Position numbers and translations under genes: made by a program. Positions 6,803-14,772 of a stretch of 40,947 nucleotides of DNA are shown one piece after another (the stretch's first letter is position 1; every line of letters begins with the position of its first letter). The stretch lies in the IMG/VR virus record IMGVR_UViG_3300027668_000039, positions 1 through 40,947 of that record; one strand, given 5' to 3'. The stretch is from a virus. The notes beneath the pieces were generated by a model, which was not told the DNA's origin, searched no databases, and saw only the letters and a list, made by a program, of their open reading frames with translations.

Positions 6803-8530
6803 ATGGCAATTAAATTTTTACATGATCTTGATGTAGCAGGTAACATAGATCTAAACGACAATCAATCACTAAACATGGTGATTCAGCATCTAGCGAACAA
6901 TCCTACGGCAGTTGAGGGGAAAATATACTACAATACTGGTTCTGATAAACTAATGGTATGTCTTGGTACTCAAGCATCAGATTGGACTGAATTATCAAGT
7001 GCAACTGGAGATATTACTTCTGTAGCTGGTGGTACAAACATCAATGTTTCTGGAGGTGATACTGGAGATGCAACTGTAAACTTAGATTCTTCAGTAACAG
7101 ATGCAATAGCTCTTAATACTTCAAAAGATGGAATTACTAGTGGTCAAGCTTCAGCAATTACAGCGAATACTTCTAAAAATGGTATATCGGCTGCTCAAGC
7201 AAATGCAATTAGTGCAAATACATCTAAAACTGGTATTACTAGTTCTCAAGCAACTGCTATTTCAACTAATAGTGGGAAAACTGGTATTACTTCAGGACAA
7301 GCGAGTGCTATAACTGCAAATACAGCTAAAAATACAGATGTAAATCACAATGTTACTACTGATTTAAGTGCTTCAGCTAATGGAACTTCTTTAGTTATAG
7401 AATCTTCAGATGGAGATAATGCTTCACTTCCAGCAGCTACTACATCTGCTTGGGGAGCAATGACTGATGAACAAGCTTCTGCTGTAATAGCAAATACATC
7501 TAAGACTGGTATTAGTTCAGGTCAAGCTTCTGCTATAACTGCGAATACTTCAAAGACTGGCATTACTTCAGGTCAAGCATCTGCAATTACAGCTAATACT
7601 TCAAAGACTGGTATTACAAGTGGTCAAGCATCTGCAATAACTGCAAATACTAATAAGACTGGTATTAGTTCAGCTCAAGCTAGTGCAATTACAGCTAATA
7701 GTGCAAAGGCAACAGATGTTAATCATAATGTTACTACTGATATAAGTATTACTGGTAGTGATGGTGCATTAACAGTAGTATCATCTGATGGTGATGATGG
7801 AGAAATTCCAGTAGCAACTGCTTCAGTTTCAGGTGTTATGACTCCTACACAAGTAACTGCTTTAGGTAATAGAGCTCCTTTAGCTTCTCCAACATTTACT
7901 GGTACTCCAACAGTTCCAACACCAGCAACAAGTGATAATGGTAGATCTATTGCAACTACTGCTTTTGTAAAATCTAATATTTCAGATCTTGTAGGAGGTG
8001 CTCCAGGTGCTTTAGATACATTAAACGAATTAGCAGCAGCTATTGGTGATGATGCTTCTTATGCTTCAGGTATTACAACTGCTTTAGGATTAAAAGCTCC
8101 TTTAGCTAGTCCTGCATTTTCAGGTACTCCAACTGGGATTACTAAAGCTCATGTTGGTTTAAATAATGTAGCAAATATTGCAGTAAGTGGAACAAATACT
8201 GGTGATGAGCCAGATGCAAGTACAACTGTAAAAGGTATTGCAGAAAGAGCAACAACAACAGAAGCAAAAACTGGTGTTGATGATACTAGATTTGTAACTC
8301 CTGCTGGGTTAGCTAACAGATCATACACTACTGCAATAGGTGGTGCTGCATCAATAGCAGTAACTCACAATTTAGGCACAAAGGCAGTTATTGTTCAAAT
8401 GTTTGATACTAGCTCTTTTGAAACTGTATATGCACAAGTAGTTAGAAATACTGTTAATCAAGTTACTGTAGATTTCCGTACAGCTCCTTCTGCTGGAGAT
8501 GTTACAATAATGGTTATTAAAGTACAATAA
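6803..8530 (+). CDS. Long repeat-shaft tail fibre
   Basis: 575 aa. The N-terminal ~70 residues include AVEGKIYYNTGSDKLMVCL, a motif common at the start of phage fibres. Next come two blocks of ~17-residue repeats of the type GITSGQASAITANTSKT (residues about 110-175 and 232-300). Each block ends in a TDVNHNVTT...SSDGD...LPAAT-like module. A later part carries APLASPTFTGTPTVPTPA, a module well known from tail fibres, and a C-terminal VTHNLGT domain. The repeats should form an elongated trimeric shaft. The leader is A-rich (AAATAAATAAAAAAAC). Confidence 0.85.
   Translation: MAIKFLHDLDVAGNIDLNDNQSLNMVIQHLANNPTAVEGKIYYNTGSDKLMVCLGTQASDWTELSSATGDITSVAGGTNINVSGGDTGDATVNLDSSVTDAIALNTSKDGITSGQASAITANTSKNGISAAQANAISANTSKTGITSSQATAISTNSGKTGITSGQASAITANTAKNTDVNHNVTTDLSASANGTSLVIESSDGDNASLPAATTSAWGAMTDEQASAVIANTSKTGISSGQASAITANTSKTGITSGQASAITANTSKTGITSGQASAITANTNKTGISSAQASAITANSAKATDVNHNVTTDISITGSDGALTVVSSDGDDGEIPVATASVSGVMTPTQVTALGNRAPLASPTFTGTPTVPTPATSDNGRSIATTAFVKSNISDLVGGAPGALDTLNELAAAIGDDASYASGITTALGLKAPLASPAFSGTPTGITKAHVGLNNVANIAVSGTNTGDEPDASTTVKGIAERATTTEAKTGVDDTRFVTPAGLANRSYTTAIGGAASIAVTHNLGTKAVIVQMFDTSSFETVYAQVVRNTVNQVTVDFRTAPSAGDVTIMVIKVQ
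7130..7710 (+). repeat. 51-bp repeats of the fibre shaft
   Basis: In-frame ~51-bp repeats encode GITSGQASAITANTSKT-type units, about four in 7130-7333 and four in 7500-7705, with a unique module between. Copies differ mainly at silent positions (for example AATACTTCAAAGACTGGT and AATACATCTAAGACTGGT). Such arrays can gain or lose units and so change shaft length. Confidence 0.8.
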
Positions 8531-8534
8531 TTAG

Positions 8535-8999
8535 ATGTCGGTTAATAAATATGAAAAGTTTGGTTCTAGGGGATTTTCCCCTAGTTCCAATACTGATGGC
8601 AATGGAGAAGGAGATGTAGTAAATATTGGTGGTGGTAGCGAAGAGTATCCAGTTGTTCAAGGAAGATGTTATTATCTCAATGGTTCTGGTTATTGGTCTT
8701 ATTCTGATGCTGATGCTGCTGTTTCATCTACAAGTTTATTAGCTATAGCTTTAGGTTCTGGAGATCCTGGTGAAGTCGGTATGCTTCTAAGAGGAATGGT
8801 TAGTTTATCCGTTGCTCCTGGTGCTGGTTGTGGAATACCTTTATATTTATCAAATAATTCAGGGCAAATAACTAGAGTTGCTCCAAGTGGTGCTAGTGAT
8901 TATGTTAGAGTTATTGGTTACAAGGTAACTACTGGAGCTGAAGATAAAAAAATCTGGTTTAATCCTGATAATACTTGGATAGAAATATCTGAAGGATAA
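8535..8999 (+). CDS. Fibre-associated structural protein
   Basis: 154 aa, starting 4 bases after the fibre gene. The stretch GMLLRGMVSLSV, then GIPLYLSNNSGQITRVAPSG and YVRVIGYKV, ending with IWFNPDNTWIEI, matches a beta-barrel module common in fibres and decoration proteins of aquatic phages. It probably sits with the fibre in the virion. Its TAA overlaps the ATG of the next gene as TAATG. Confidence 0.6.
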   Translation: MSVNKYEKFGSRGFSPSSNTDGNGEGDVVNIGGGSEEYPVVQGRCYYLNGSGYWSYSDADAAVSSTSLLAIALGSGDPGEVGMLLRGMVSLSVAPGAGCGIPLYLSNNSGQITRVAPSGASDYVRVIGYKVTTGAEDKKIWFNPDNTWIEISEG

Positions 9000-9949
9000 T
9001 GGCAAGTTCTTTAAGTCATATAAATGGAGTTGGTCAAACTCGCATAAGAAGTGTTAATACTGTAGCACTTGCTAACATTGGTACAGCTATTGGAGTGGAA
9101 TATAATGCACCTTCTCCTTCTTTTGGTAATGATAATGCTGTGGCAAAGTCTATTACTACTGGTACTGGGCAATCTGTTCGTATAGCAGACACAAATGGTA
9201 AATTTAACTTTATTCATAGCTCTGCCTATACTATATCTTTTTGGGTGAAAGCAGGATGGAATAGTTCTTTAAATACTAATATTCATTTATTTTCTTCTAC
9301 AACTTCAGGAACAACAAATTCTAGTGCTAATATGATAAGAATTTTTTATCATGAATCTTACAATAGATTATATTTTGAATATCGTTCTGCTTCAAATGCA
9401 AAAAAATCTAACTTTTATTTATTCCATGCGAACTCTGGTAACCATGCTGCTGCTTATGCTGCTGCTGGTTTAGGAAGTTCACAATATTGGAGTAGTGCAA
9501 ATAGAGGTAATGCTAATTCTGCTGGTTATACAATGATTACAGTTACTAAAGGAACATCAAATTCTGCTGGATCTAGTAATGCTCCAATGTACTGGAATGC
9601 TACTCCACTAGGAAATGGTCATTATGGCTCAAATGGAACTGGACAAGGAACTCCTAATATGAGTACAGCAGACAGACAAATAGCTATAGGTAGTAATAGT
9701 TGGAGTTATGCTAAATCAGGTAATAGTGCAGAAACAAAATACAATGATCTAACTGTTTGGAATAAGAAATTATCACAATCAGAGATTACTGAATTATATA
9801 ATAGTGGCACTCCACTTGATGCAACTGCACATAGTGCTGCTTCTAGTTTAAAAATGTATTATAAAATGGAAAACAATGGTGTAGATAGTAGTGGAAACTC
9901 TGCTCCTAATATTGTTTTAAGTGGTAACTCTAATTTTGAATCAAAATAA
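8999..9949 (+). CDS. LamG/concanavalin-like receptor-binding protein
   Basis: 316 aa. Residues about 70-290 form a LamG-like jelly roll: YTISFWVKAGWNSS, an RLYFEYRS strand, YTMITVTKG, and the typical ending YNDLTVWNKKLSQSEITELY with KMYYKMENNGVDSSGN. This fold binds glycans and is frequent in phage adhesins, so the protein probably binds host surface sugars. It lies in the fibre cluster and uses TAATG stop/start overlaps on both sides. Confidence 0.8.
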   Translation: MASSLSHINGVGQTRIRSVNTVALANIGTAIGVEYNAPSPSFGNDNAVAKSITTGTGQSVRIADTNGKFNFIHSSAYTISFWVKAGWNSSLNTNIHLFSSTTSGTTNSSANMIRIFYHESYNRLYFEYRSASNAKKSNFYLFHANSGNHAAAYAAAGLGSSQYWSSANRGNANSAGYTMITVTKGTSNSAGSSNAPMYWNATPLGNGHYGSNGTGQGTPNMSTADRQIAIGSNSWSYAKSGNSAETKYNDLTVWNKKLSQSEITELYNSGTPLDATAHSAASSLKMYYKMENNGVDSSGNSAPNIVLSGNSNFESK

Positions 9950-10203
9950 TGAACTATTATATATTAACAGATGAAGTTTTTGATGAATTAGACAAAGATC
10001 TTATAGATTTTGCACTACAAAGTATTGATGAAACTGAATGGACTGTTACAACAACAGAAGTGGTAGATAATGAAATATTAAGTTTTGAAAATACTTTACA
10101 ATTATCTTTATACACTATTGAAGAGGGTTCTTTTTGGACTGGAGATAATACTGGTATAGAAGTATGGGAGTTGGAAGAAATAAAATATTTAAAAGGAATA
10201 TAA
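9949..10203 (+). CDS. Small acidic protein of the fibre cluster, unknown
   Basis: 84 aa, strongly acidic (MNYYILTDEVFDELDKDLID), with TAATG coupling to the LamG gene. No family is recognised. Proteins of this size after fibre genes may be fibre chaperones or small tail components, but nothing in the sequence settles this. Confidence 0.6.
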   Translation: MNYYILTDEVFDELDKDLIDFALQSIDETEWTVTTTEVVDNEILSFENTLQLSLYTIEEGSFWTGDNTGIEVWELEEIKYLKGI

Positions 10204-10228
10204 TAATTAATAAATAAAAAACAAAAAA

Positions 10229-10681
10229 ATGGCAACAACAGTATTAAACGCAAACTTAACAGTAACATTAACAGATACAGTAAGTTTAAACGGACAGTCT
10301 TATGGGAACACTAACACTTTAACTGTAGCAGAGATAGATGAGGTTTACAACAGAGTAGTAGAAGTTCCTATTTCTGCATTTACAAATGTACTTGAACTTG
10401 GAGCAGCTTCAGGTCAAGGTGTTTTAAAAGCAGCAAATGTAAAGTACATAAGAATAACAAATTTAGATGATACTAATTATGTTAATCTAAAAGTTTTTGG
10501 AACAGATGCAATGGTTATAAAACTAGAAGCTGGTAAATCTTTCATCTTAGGTGGTGTAAGTTTTGATGCAGCAGCAGCAGATATAGCTCAAGGAGCTGTT
10601 TCTCATAATGCAGCATTTATAATTTCAGCAGAAGCTACAGTAGCAGCTTGTGATTTAGAGGTATTTGCAGCAACAATCTAA
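10229..10681 (+). CDS. Beta-rich virion protein
   Basis: 150 aa, rich in Ala, Val and Thr, with strand-like segments (LTVTLTDTVSLNGQSYG, YIRITNLDDTNYVNLKVFG, FILGGVSF). The style is that of a phage decoration or fibre-tip protein. It follows an A-rich leader and is coupled by TAATG to the lysis enzyme gene. No named family is recognised. Confidence 0.55.
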   Translation: MATTVLNANLTVTLTDTVSLNGQSYGNTNTLTVAEIDEVYNRVVEVPISAFTNVLELGAASGQGVLKAANVKYIRITNLDDTNYVNLKVFGTDAMVIKLEAGKSFILGGVSFDAAAADIAQGAVSHNAAFIISAEATVAACDLEVFAATI

Positions 10682-11157
10682 TGAAGCTTAAAGTTCTAAG
10701 GTTTAGCAGCGAAGCTGATTGCACAAACGGACTTCTTTTTGAGGAGTCTGAAATGGGCATGAAGTTTATGTGCTACACTTTAGAAGATGAGCATAGAGCA
10801 TTAAAGGTAAAAGGAGAAACTAGAATACCTAGTGGAACGTATAACATAAACTTTAGAAATGAAGGGGGATTCAATGAAAAGTATCAAAAAAGATTTCAAT
10901 CATTACATAAAGGTATGCTGGAAGTCTGTAATGTTCCTAACTTTAAGTATGTCCTTATCCATTGTGGTAATTCTGACTCTCATACTTCTGGATGCCTTCT
11001 TGTGGGTGATTCGCAAGAAAATAATGTTATCATCAAAGATGGTTGGATTGGAAAATCCACTAATGCGTATAAAAGAATATATCCATCTATTGCAAAAGAA
11101 CTAGAAAGAGGAAATGAAGTTGTTATAGAATATGTTGATTTAGACAATAGAATATAA
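10681..11157 (+). CDS. DUF5675-type putative peptidoglycan-active enzyme
   Basis: 158 aa. YTLEDEHRALKVKGETRIPSG at residues about 38-58, followed by LIHCGNSDSHTSGCLLVG near residues 97-114, is the signature of the DUF5675 family. These phage proteins have an L,D-transpeptidase-like His...Gly-Cys motif; here the Cys in SGC is the likely nucleophile. Since the next four genes look like membrane and spanin components, this is the best endolysin candidate in the genome. The exact reaction is not proven for the family. TAATG overlaps couple it on both sides. Confidence 0.7.
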   Translation: MKLKVLRFSSEADCTNGLLFEESEMGMKFMCYTLEDEHRALKVKGETRIPSGTYNINFRNEGGFNEKYQKRFQSLHKGMLEVCNVPNFKYVLIHCGNSDSHTSGCLLVGDSQENNVIIKDGWIGKSTNAYKRIYPSIAKELERGNEVVIEYVDLDNRI

Positions 11158-11402
11158 TGGCAACTAATCAAGATATAGTAAAAGAGATGGCACTAATGGA
11201 ACAAAGGATAGACTCAATGGATGATAAATTAGAAAAAATGGATAAGAAGTTGGATATGCTAACTGAAAAATTGTTAGATCCTGATTATGGTGTTGTTGCC
11301 AGAGTAAATAGGAACACTTCTTCAAGAAAAATTCTAAGTAAATCTCTTTGGGTAATCTATGTTGCTATTATAGGCCTTATTATAAAAATGTTTATAGGAT
11401 GA
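11157..11402 (+). CDS. Coiled-coil protein with C-terminal membrane anchor (lysis cassette)
   Basis: 81 aa. Heptad-rich N-terminal region (MEQRIDSMDDKLEKMDKKLD) and one C-terminal transmembrane helix (LWVIYVAIIGLIIKMFIG). The layout is like haemolysin XhlA-type phage proteins, which act with a holin or anchor a lysis factor at the inner membrane. Its TGA overlaps the ATG of the next gene. Confidence 0.65.
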   Translation: MATNQDIVKEMALMEQRIDSMDDKLEKMDKKLDMLTEKLLDPDYGVVARVNRNTSSRKILSKSLWVIYVAIIGLIIKMFIG

Positions 11403-11617
11403 AATCTCCTATTAATTTTAAAGACTTTGCTGCCAATCCAATGGCAGGAGGTTTATTTTTCTGTATTATAGCTATTGGTTATTTATACATAGACAATAAG
11501 ACTACTCTTACAAATCAAATAGAAGATTTACAAGAAGAGGTTATAATTCTTAGAGGAGATTATAAAAAGCTTAATGATAAGTTTATAGAAACATTAAAAA
11601 ACATAAATGAAGGTTAA
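11399..11617 (+). CDS. Inner-membrane spanin-like protein
   Basis: 72 aa from the ATG at 11399, which overlaps the previous stop as ATGA. An upstream in-frame ATG at 11348 lies over the coding end of the previous gene and is less likely. One N-terminal transmembrane helix (AGGLFFCIIAIGYLYI) is followed by a periplasmic coiled coil (TNQIEDLQEEVIILRGDYKK). This is i-spanin topology, and its 3' end overlaps the lipoprotein gene, as Rz/Rz1 pairs often do. Confidence 0.6.
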   Translation: MKSPINFKDFAANPMAGGLFFCIIAIGYLYIDNKTTLTNQIEDLQEEVIILRGDYKKLNDKFIETLKNINEG

Positions 11618-12047
11618 ATGTTTTATATTATTGCTTACATTATCCTCATGCTTCTCATCAGAAGATTCTGTGGAAGAGATAAAATCTTTTGATAATAATT
11701 TAGATAGTCTTTTTAGATCAGCAGATGAAGCTGTAGACCAAGTAAACTCCAGAAAAGAACAGAAAGTATTGTTAGAGCAAGACTTATGGAGGAAGAAAAG
11801 AGATATAAAAGTTATCAAAAAAAAATATTCAGATAGTTTGTGGAATCTAAGTAATATGTACGAGAGGACTACAATGAGAATGGGAGATGATAGCATTCAA
11901 TATGAATATAAGATAGTTTTACAAACAATAATAGACACAGTTAGACTTACTGTAACTGATACAGTATGTGGTGTTTGCTTGACAAAGAAAAACAAGAAAG
12001 ACAATAGATGGTATAAAAAAACTTTTAGGTGGATTAAAAACATATAA
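11607..12047 (+). CDS. Lipoprotein, outer-membrane spanin candidate
   Basis: 146 aa. It starts with MKVKCFILLLTLSSC, a lipoprotein signal peptide with lipobox LSSC and lipidated Cys15. The mature part is charged and predicted helical (SRKEQKVLLEQDLWRKKRDI), then strand-like, with a basic C-terminus (KKNKKDNRWYKKTFRWIKNI). Next to an i-spanin-like gene with an 11-base overlap, it fits an o-spanin that helps disrupt the outer membrane. It is longer than typical Rz1, so this remains a contextual call. Confidence 0.6.
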   Translation: MKVKCFILLLTLSSCFSSEDSVEEIKSFDNNLDSLFRSADEAVDQVNSRKEQKVLLEQDLWRKKRDIKVIKKKYSDSLWNLSNMYERTTMRMGDDSIQYEYKIVLQTIIDTVRLTVTDTVCGVCLTKKNKKDNRWYKKTFRWIKNI

Positions 12048-12052
12048 ATATA

Positions 12053-12100
12053 ATGGCAAAGAAAAGAAAGAAAAAGAAGGTTTATCCAATAAAAAAATAA
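12053..12100 (+). CDS. 15-residue very basic microprotein (putative)
   Basis: ATG 12053 to TAA 12098-12100 encodes MAKKRKKKKVYPIKK, with 10 of 15 residues Lys or Arg. It fits exactly between the lipoprotein stop and the holin start (1 base before the holin ATG), with an A-rich leader (AAATATA) like its neighbours. It may be a true microprotein or a leader peptide that couples holin translation. Confidence 0.4.
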   Translation: MAKKRKKKKVYPIKK

Positions 12101-12101
12101 C

Positions 12102-12494
12102 ATGAATATACTAGGTAAAATATTTTCAAGTGGAGCTACAGACCTTGTAAAGAGTGTAGGGGGTGTTATAGATAACTTAACTACCAGTCAGGAAGAAAAG
12201 CTAGAAGCAGAAAGAAAGATTCAAGAGATTATTCATTCTTATGAGTCTAAAATGCAAAAAGAAGTTTCAGAAAGATGGAAAGCAGATATGCAATCAGACT
12301 CCTGGTTAGCTAAAAATGTTAGGCCAATGACACTTGTTTTTTTAGTTATCAGCACAATTATGTTAATATTTATAGATGCAGGATTTATAGATTTCCATGT
12401 AGAAGGGAACTGGATTGACCTACTGCAATTAACTTTATTAACAGTCATTGGTGCATATTTCGGAGGAAGGAGTTGGGAGAAGGTTAAAAAATAA
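12102..12494 (+). CDS. Holin (GTA/3TM holin family type)
   Basis: 130 aa. N-terminal helix with GKIFSSGATDLVKSVGGVID, an amphipathic region EEKLEAERKIQEII, then WLAKNVRPMTLVFLVISTIM and a second hydrophobic segment LLQLTLLTVIGAYFGGRSWEK. The NVRPMT...GGRSWEK pattern is typical of the phage holins grouped with GTA holins. It should form inner-membrane lesions that release the lysis enzyme. It lies at the end of the lysis cassette. Confidence 0.8.
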   Translation: MNILGKIFSSGATDLVKSVGGVIDNLTTSQEEKLEAERKIQEIIHSYESKMQKEVSERWKADMQSDSWLAKNVRPMTLVFLVISTIMLIFIDAGFIDFHVEGNWIDLLQLTLLTVIGAYFGGRSWEKVKK

Positions 12495-12509
12495 CAATAC
12501 TTTTACTAT

Positions 12510-13595
12510 ATGGGAAAACGATTAAGACTTTCGGATGAAGAAGTTGATTTTATATATCAACACCGAGCAGGAGATTTAAAAAATCTCAACTATAACCTTT
12601 CGCACAATTCAGCTTTAGATGAGCATTTACTTGAAAGAGGTATTGAAAAGAAAGATGTTATTTCAGTTAAACATTGGCAGAATATGGGTGGTGATTTACG
12701 ATTTTCAGTAGTTACTAAGCCTAATGTAGTTGATGAGAAAAATGTATTTAGTAATGTTTTAAAGCTTATTGAAGATAATGCTCCTGAATACCCTAAAATC
12801 ATACATAAAGAAGGACAACACTTATTGGTTATCAACCCAGCAGATGTTCATATTGGAAAGTATGCTAGTGCAAGAGAAACTGGGGAGGAATACAATATGG
12901 AAATAGCCATACAAAGAGTTTTAATGGGTGTTAGTGGCCTTATTCAGAAAGCTAAAGGTTTTGGTATAGATAGAGTTCTTTTTTGCATAGGGAACGATAT
13001 TCTACATACAGATAATGTTATGTCAAGTACAACAAAAGGAACATATCAAGATACAGATGGAAAATGGTGGGAACATTATGAGGTTGCATTACAAGTTTAT
13101 GTTCATTGTGTGGAAATGTTAAGAGAAATAGCTCCAGTAGATTGTGTACACTCTATGTCTAATCACGATTATCAAAGTGGATTTCATTTAGCACATGCTT
13201 TAAAGAGCTGGTTTAGAAAGGCAGATGATGTTTCTGTAGATTGTGGGGTTTCTAATCGTAAATATTATAAATATGGTAGTAATTTAATAGGACTTGAGCA
13301 TGGGGATGGAGCTAAGATGGATAAACTTCCTCTTTTAATGGCATCAGAAAAACCACAAGACTGGGCTTCTACTACTCATAGATATTGGTATTTACATCAT
13401 CTTCACCACAAGATCAAGCATAAATGGTTAGATGCTAAAGACTTTATAGGGGTTACAGTAGAATATATGAGAAGTCCATCTGCTAGTGATTCCTGGCATG
13501 CAGGAAAAGGATTTTGTGGTGTTCCAAAAGCAGTAGAAGGCTTTTTACATGATAAAGAAAGTGGTCAAGTAGCAAGATTTGTACATTATTTTTAA
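12510..13595 (+). CDS. Calcineurin-like metallophosphoesterase
   Basis: 361 aa. The metal-site motifs of the family are in order: DVHIGK (112-117), GNDILHTDN (161-169), SNHD (217-220), EHGD (263-266) and a final HHLHH (296-300). These bind two metal ions and hydrolyse phosphoesters; relatives include SbcD/Mre11-like nucleases and small phage phosphatases. The N-terminal ~100 residues are unassigned and start with a possible helix-turn-helix (LSDEEVDFIYQHRAG). It is the last gene before a terminator and the accessory region. The substrate is unknown; nucleic acid is likely. Confidence 0.8.
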   Translation: MGKRLRLSDEEVDFIYQHRAGDLKNLNYNLSHNSALDEHLLERGIEKKDVISVKHWQNMGGDLRFSVVTKPNVVDEKNVFSNVLKLIEDNAPEYPKIIHKEGQHLLVINPADVHIGKYASARETGEEYNMEIAIQRVLMGVSGLIQKAKGFGIDRVLFCIGNDILHTDNVMSSTTKGTYQDTDGKWWEHYEVALQVYVHCVEMLREIAPVDCVHSMSNHDYQSGFHLAHALKSWFRKADDVSVDCGVSNRKYYKYGSNLIGLEHGDGAKMDKLPLLMASEKPQDWASTTHRYWYLHHLHHKIKHKWLDAKDFIGVTVEYMRSPSASDSWHAGKGFCGVPKAVEGFLHDKESGQVARFVHYF

Positions 13596-13634
13596 ATAAA
13601 TACAATAATTTCTTTTTTATTTAAAAAAATTGTT

Positions 13635-13700
13635 GTTATATTGTAATAGTTTTGTTTTAGTTGTAAAAAAGAAGAGGGGGGTTCATGATACCCTCCTTTT
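13635..13700 (+). ncRNA. Possible short RNA: promoter-like boxes plus hairpin terminator
   Basis: GTTATATTGTA (13635-13645) overlaps TAGTTTTG (13647-13654), an exact TAnnTTTG box. A start about 7 bases on would give a transcript of about 45 nt ending in the hairpin at 13672-13700. No open frame fits. The boxes lie upstream of the terminator, so they cannot serve the next gene without read-through. It could be a small RNA or a chance arrangement. Confidence 0.3.
13672..13700 (+). terminator. Terminator after the phosphoesterase gene
   Basis: The arm AAGAGGGGGG (13672-13681), 9-base loop TTCATGATA and arm CCCTCCTTTT (13691-13700) form a 10-bp stem with two G-U pairs and a U-rich 3' side. It ends the 4002-13595 unit and marks the left border of the accessory region. 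Confidence 0.7.
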
Positions 13701-13719
13701 CTGTTTCTGTATTTCTCGT

Positions 13720-13846
13720 AATTGGTAACAACTTTTCTCTTAATATTTTTTTATACTGAATTGGTAATAGCTTTGCTCTTAATTGGTAACAGCTTTGCTC
13801 TTAATTGGTAAGACATTTGCTCTTAATTGGTAACAGATTTGCTCTT
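13720..13846 (+). repeat. Five 22-bp repeats, core AATTGGTA
   Basis: Copies start at 13720, 13759, 13781, 13803 and 13825; the last four are in perfect 22-bp tandem. Each begins AATTGGTAA and ends TTTGCTCTT (TTTTCTCTT in the first). An A/T stretch (13851-13870) follows. The 22-bp period places the cores on one face of the helix, as in plasmid iterons or cooperative operators. This 13596-14026 stretch holds no gene I can support. Confidence 0.9.
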
Positions 13847-13905
13847 AACCTTTTTTTTTAAAAAATTTTTCATCTGATTTCTTCCTGGTGCAGCATGTTG
13901 CATGT

Positions 13906-13935
13906 AATTTCAGCTAATTTCAGCTAATTTCATGC
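13906..13935 (+). repeat. Three 10-bp repeats AATTTCAGCT
   Basis: AATTTCAGCT is at 13906-13915 and 13916-13925; a third, degenerate copy AATTTCATGCT starts at 13926. They lie between the 22-bp repeats and the leader of gene 14027 and might form an operator. Confidence 0.75.
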
Positions 13936-13994
13936 TATTATATTTTATTGCATATAATTTGTTTATATCAAATATTAATGCTTATATGTAATTA

Positions 13995-14026
13995 CAACAA
14001 AACTAAATTAATCAAAAAAAATTATT
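13995..14026 (+). promoter_or_regulatory. Shared leader of accessory unit 1
   Basis: CAACAAAACTAAATTAAT (13995-14012), then an A-run and the ATG at 14027. Unit 2 has CAACAAAACTTTATTAAT at 15747-15764, differing at two positions, so this is a conserved 5' leader or promoter-proximal element. Confidence 0.5.
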
Positions 14027-14512
14027 ATGAAAAAGTATGAAGTTAAAGTAACAAATGATTATGATTCAGGATTCTCCTGGAATATGTATTTAGATTATGT
14101 AAGAGATTTAGCAAGTGAAATAGATATTGCAGTACATAATAGGAATAGGAGTATGAGCAACATATTGCCTAGTAAAAAAATAGATACTGATGGTTATCAT
14201 AAGTCATGTATAGTAGGATGTACTGGGTATAGTCAATCAGAATGGGATGATTATACTATATATTATAATGAAGAAAGTAAGGAATTGGAATTATTAAAAG
14301 AACAAATATCTATGGCTTTTACACATAAACACGATTATTGTATAGAAGCAATAGAAACTTTGGAATCAGGTCATTCTATGGTTATAGATTATTGTATCGT
14401 AAGTATTGACTGGATAGAGTTCCCTGATGAAAATGATATTAAGGATGTAGTAAGAGAATCAGGCATACAAATTGTAGATAATGATTTATTAACTTGGAAT
14501 TTTAATATATGA
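14027..14512 (+). CDS. Accessory unit 1, gene 1, unknown
   Basis: 161 aa, acidic and aromatic-rich (MKKYEVKVTNDYDSGFSWNM), predicted soluble with no signal or membrane segment. No family is recognised. It starts a five- or six-gene unit of small proteins that ends at the terminator 15514-15540, and its TGA overlaps the next ATG (ATGA). As a moron-like gene it may alter host behaviour, but nothing in the sequence shows this directly. Confidence 0.7.
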   Translation: MKKYEVKVTNDYDSGFSWNMYLDYVRDLASEIDIAVHNRNRSMSNILPSKKIDTDGYHKSCIVGCTGYSQSEWDDYTIYYNEESKELELLKEQISMAFTHKHDYCIEAIETLESGHSMVIDYCIVSIDWIEFPDENDIKDVVRESGIQIVDNDLLTWNFNI

Positions 14513-14751
14513 AAAATATAATAGATAAGGTAGATGATGGATTCAATTTCTTTAATTCAGGAATACTAGAAGAATTAACTACTGATAAAAAATATTATGT
14601 TGAGGTTTTTATGGAATACATAGAATACCTGGAAAAGAGGAAGAAAGACTTAGTTAAAAGGAATGAGATAGAATGCGTAGAATGTAAAACGATCAATTCA
14701 CATGATACTGATGAGTTCGGCTTCTGTAAAGAATGTTTGGCACACTTATAA
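14509..14751 (+). CDS. Small protein with C-terminal zinc knuckle
   Basis: 80 aa. A helical, charged first part (EYLEKRKKDLVKRN) is followed by CVECKTINSHDTDEFGFCKECL, two CxxC pairs 15 residues apart that should bind zinc. It overlaps the upstream gene by four bases. Such small zinc-ribbon proteins usually contact nucleic acid or a protein partner; the target is unknown. Confidence 0.65.
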   Translation: MKNIIDKVDDGFNFFNSGILEELTTDKKYYVEVFMEYIEYLEKRKKDLVKRNEIECVECKTINSHDTDEFGFCKECLAHL

Positions 14752-14772
14752 AATTAATTAAACTTAAACAAA

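Noticed and set aside
13720-13846. CRISPR array
   Set aside because: Repeats are tandem with no spacers and no cas genes are present.
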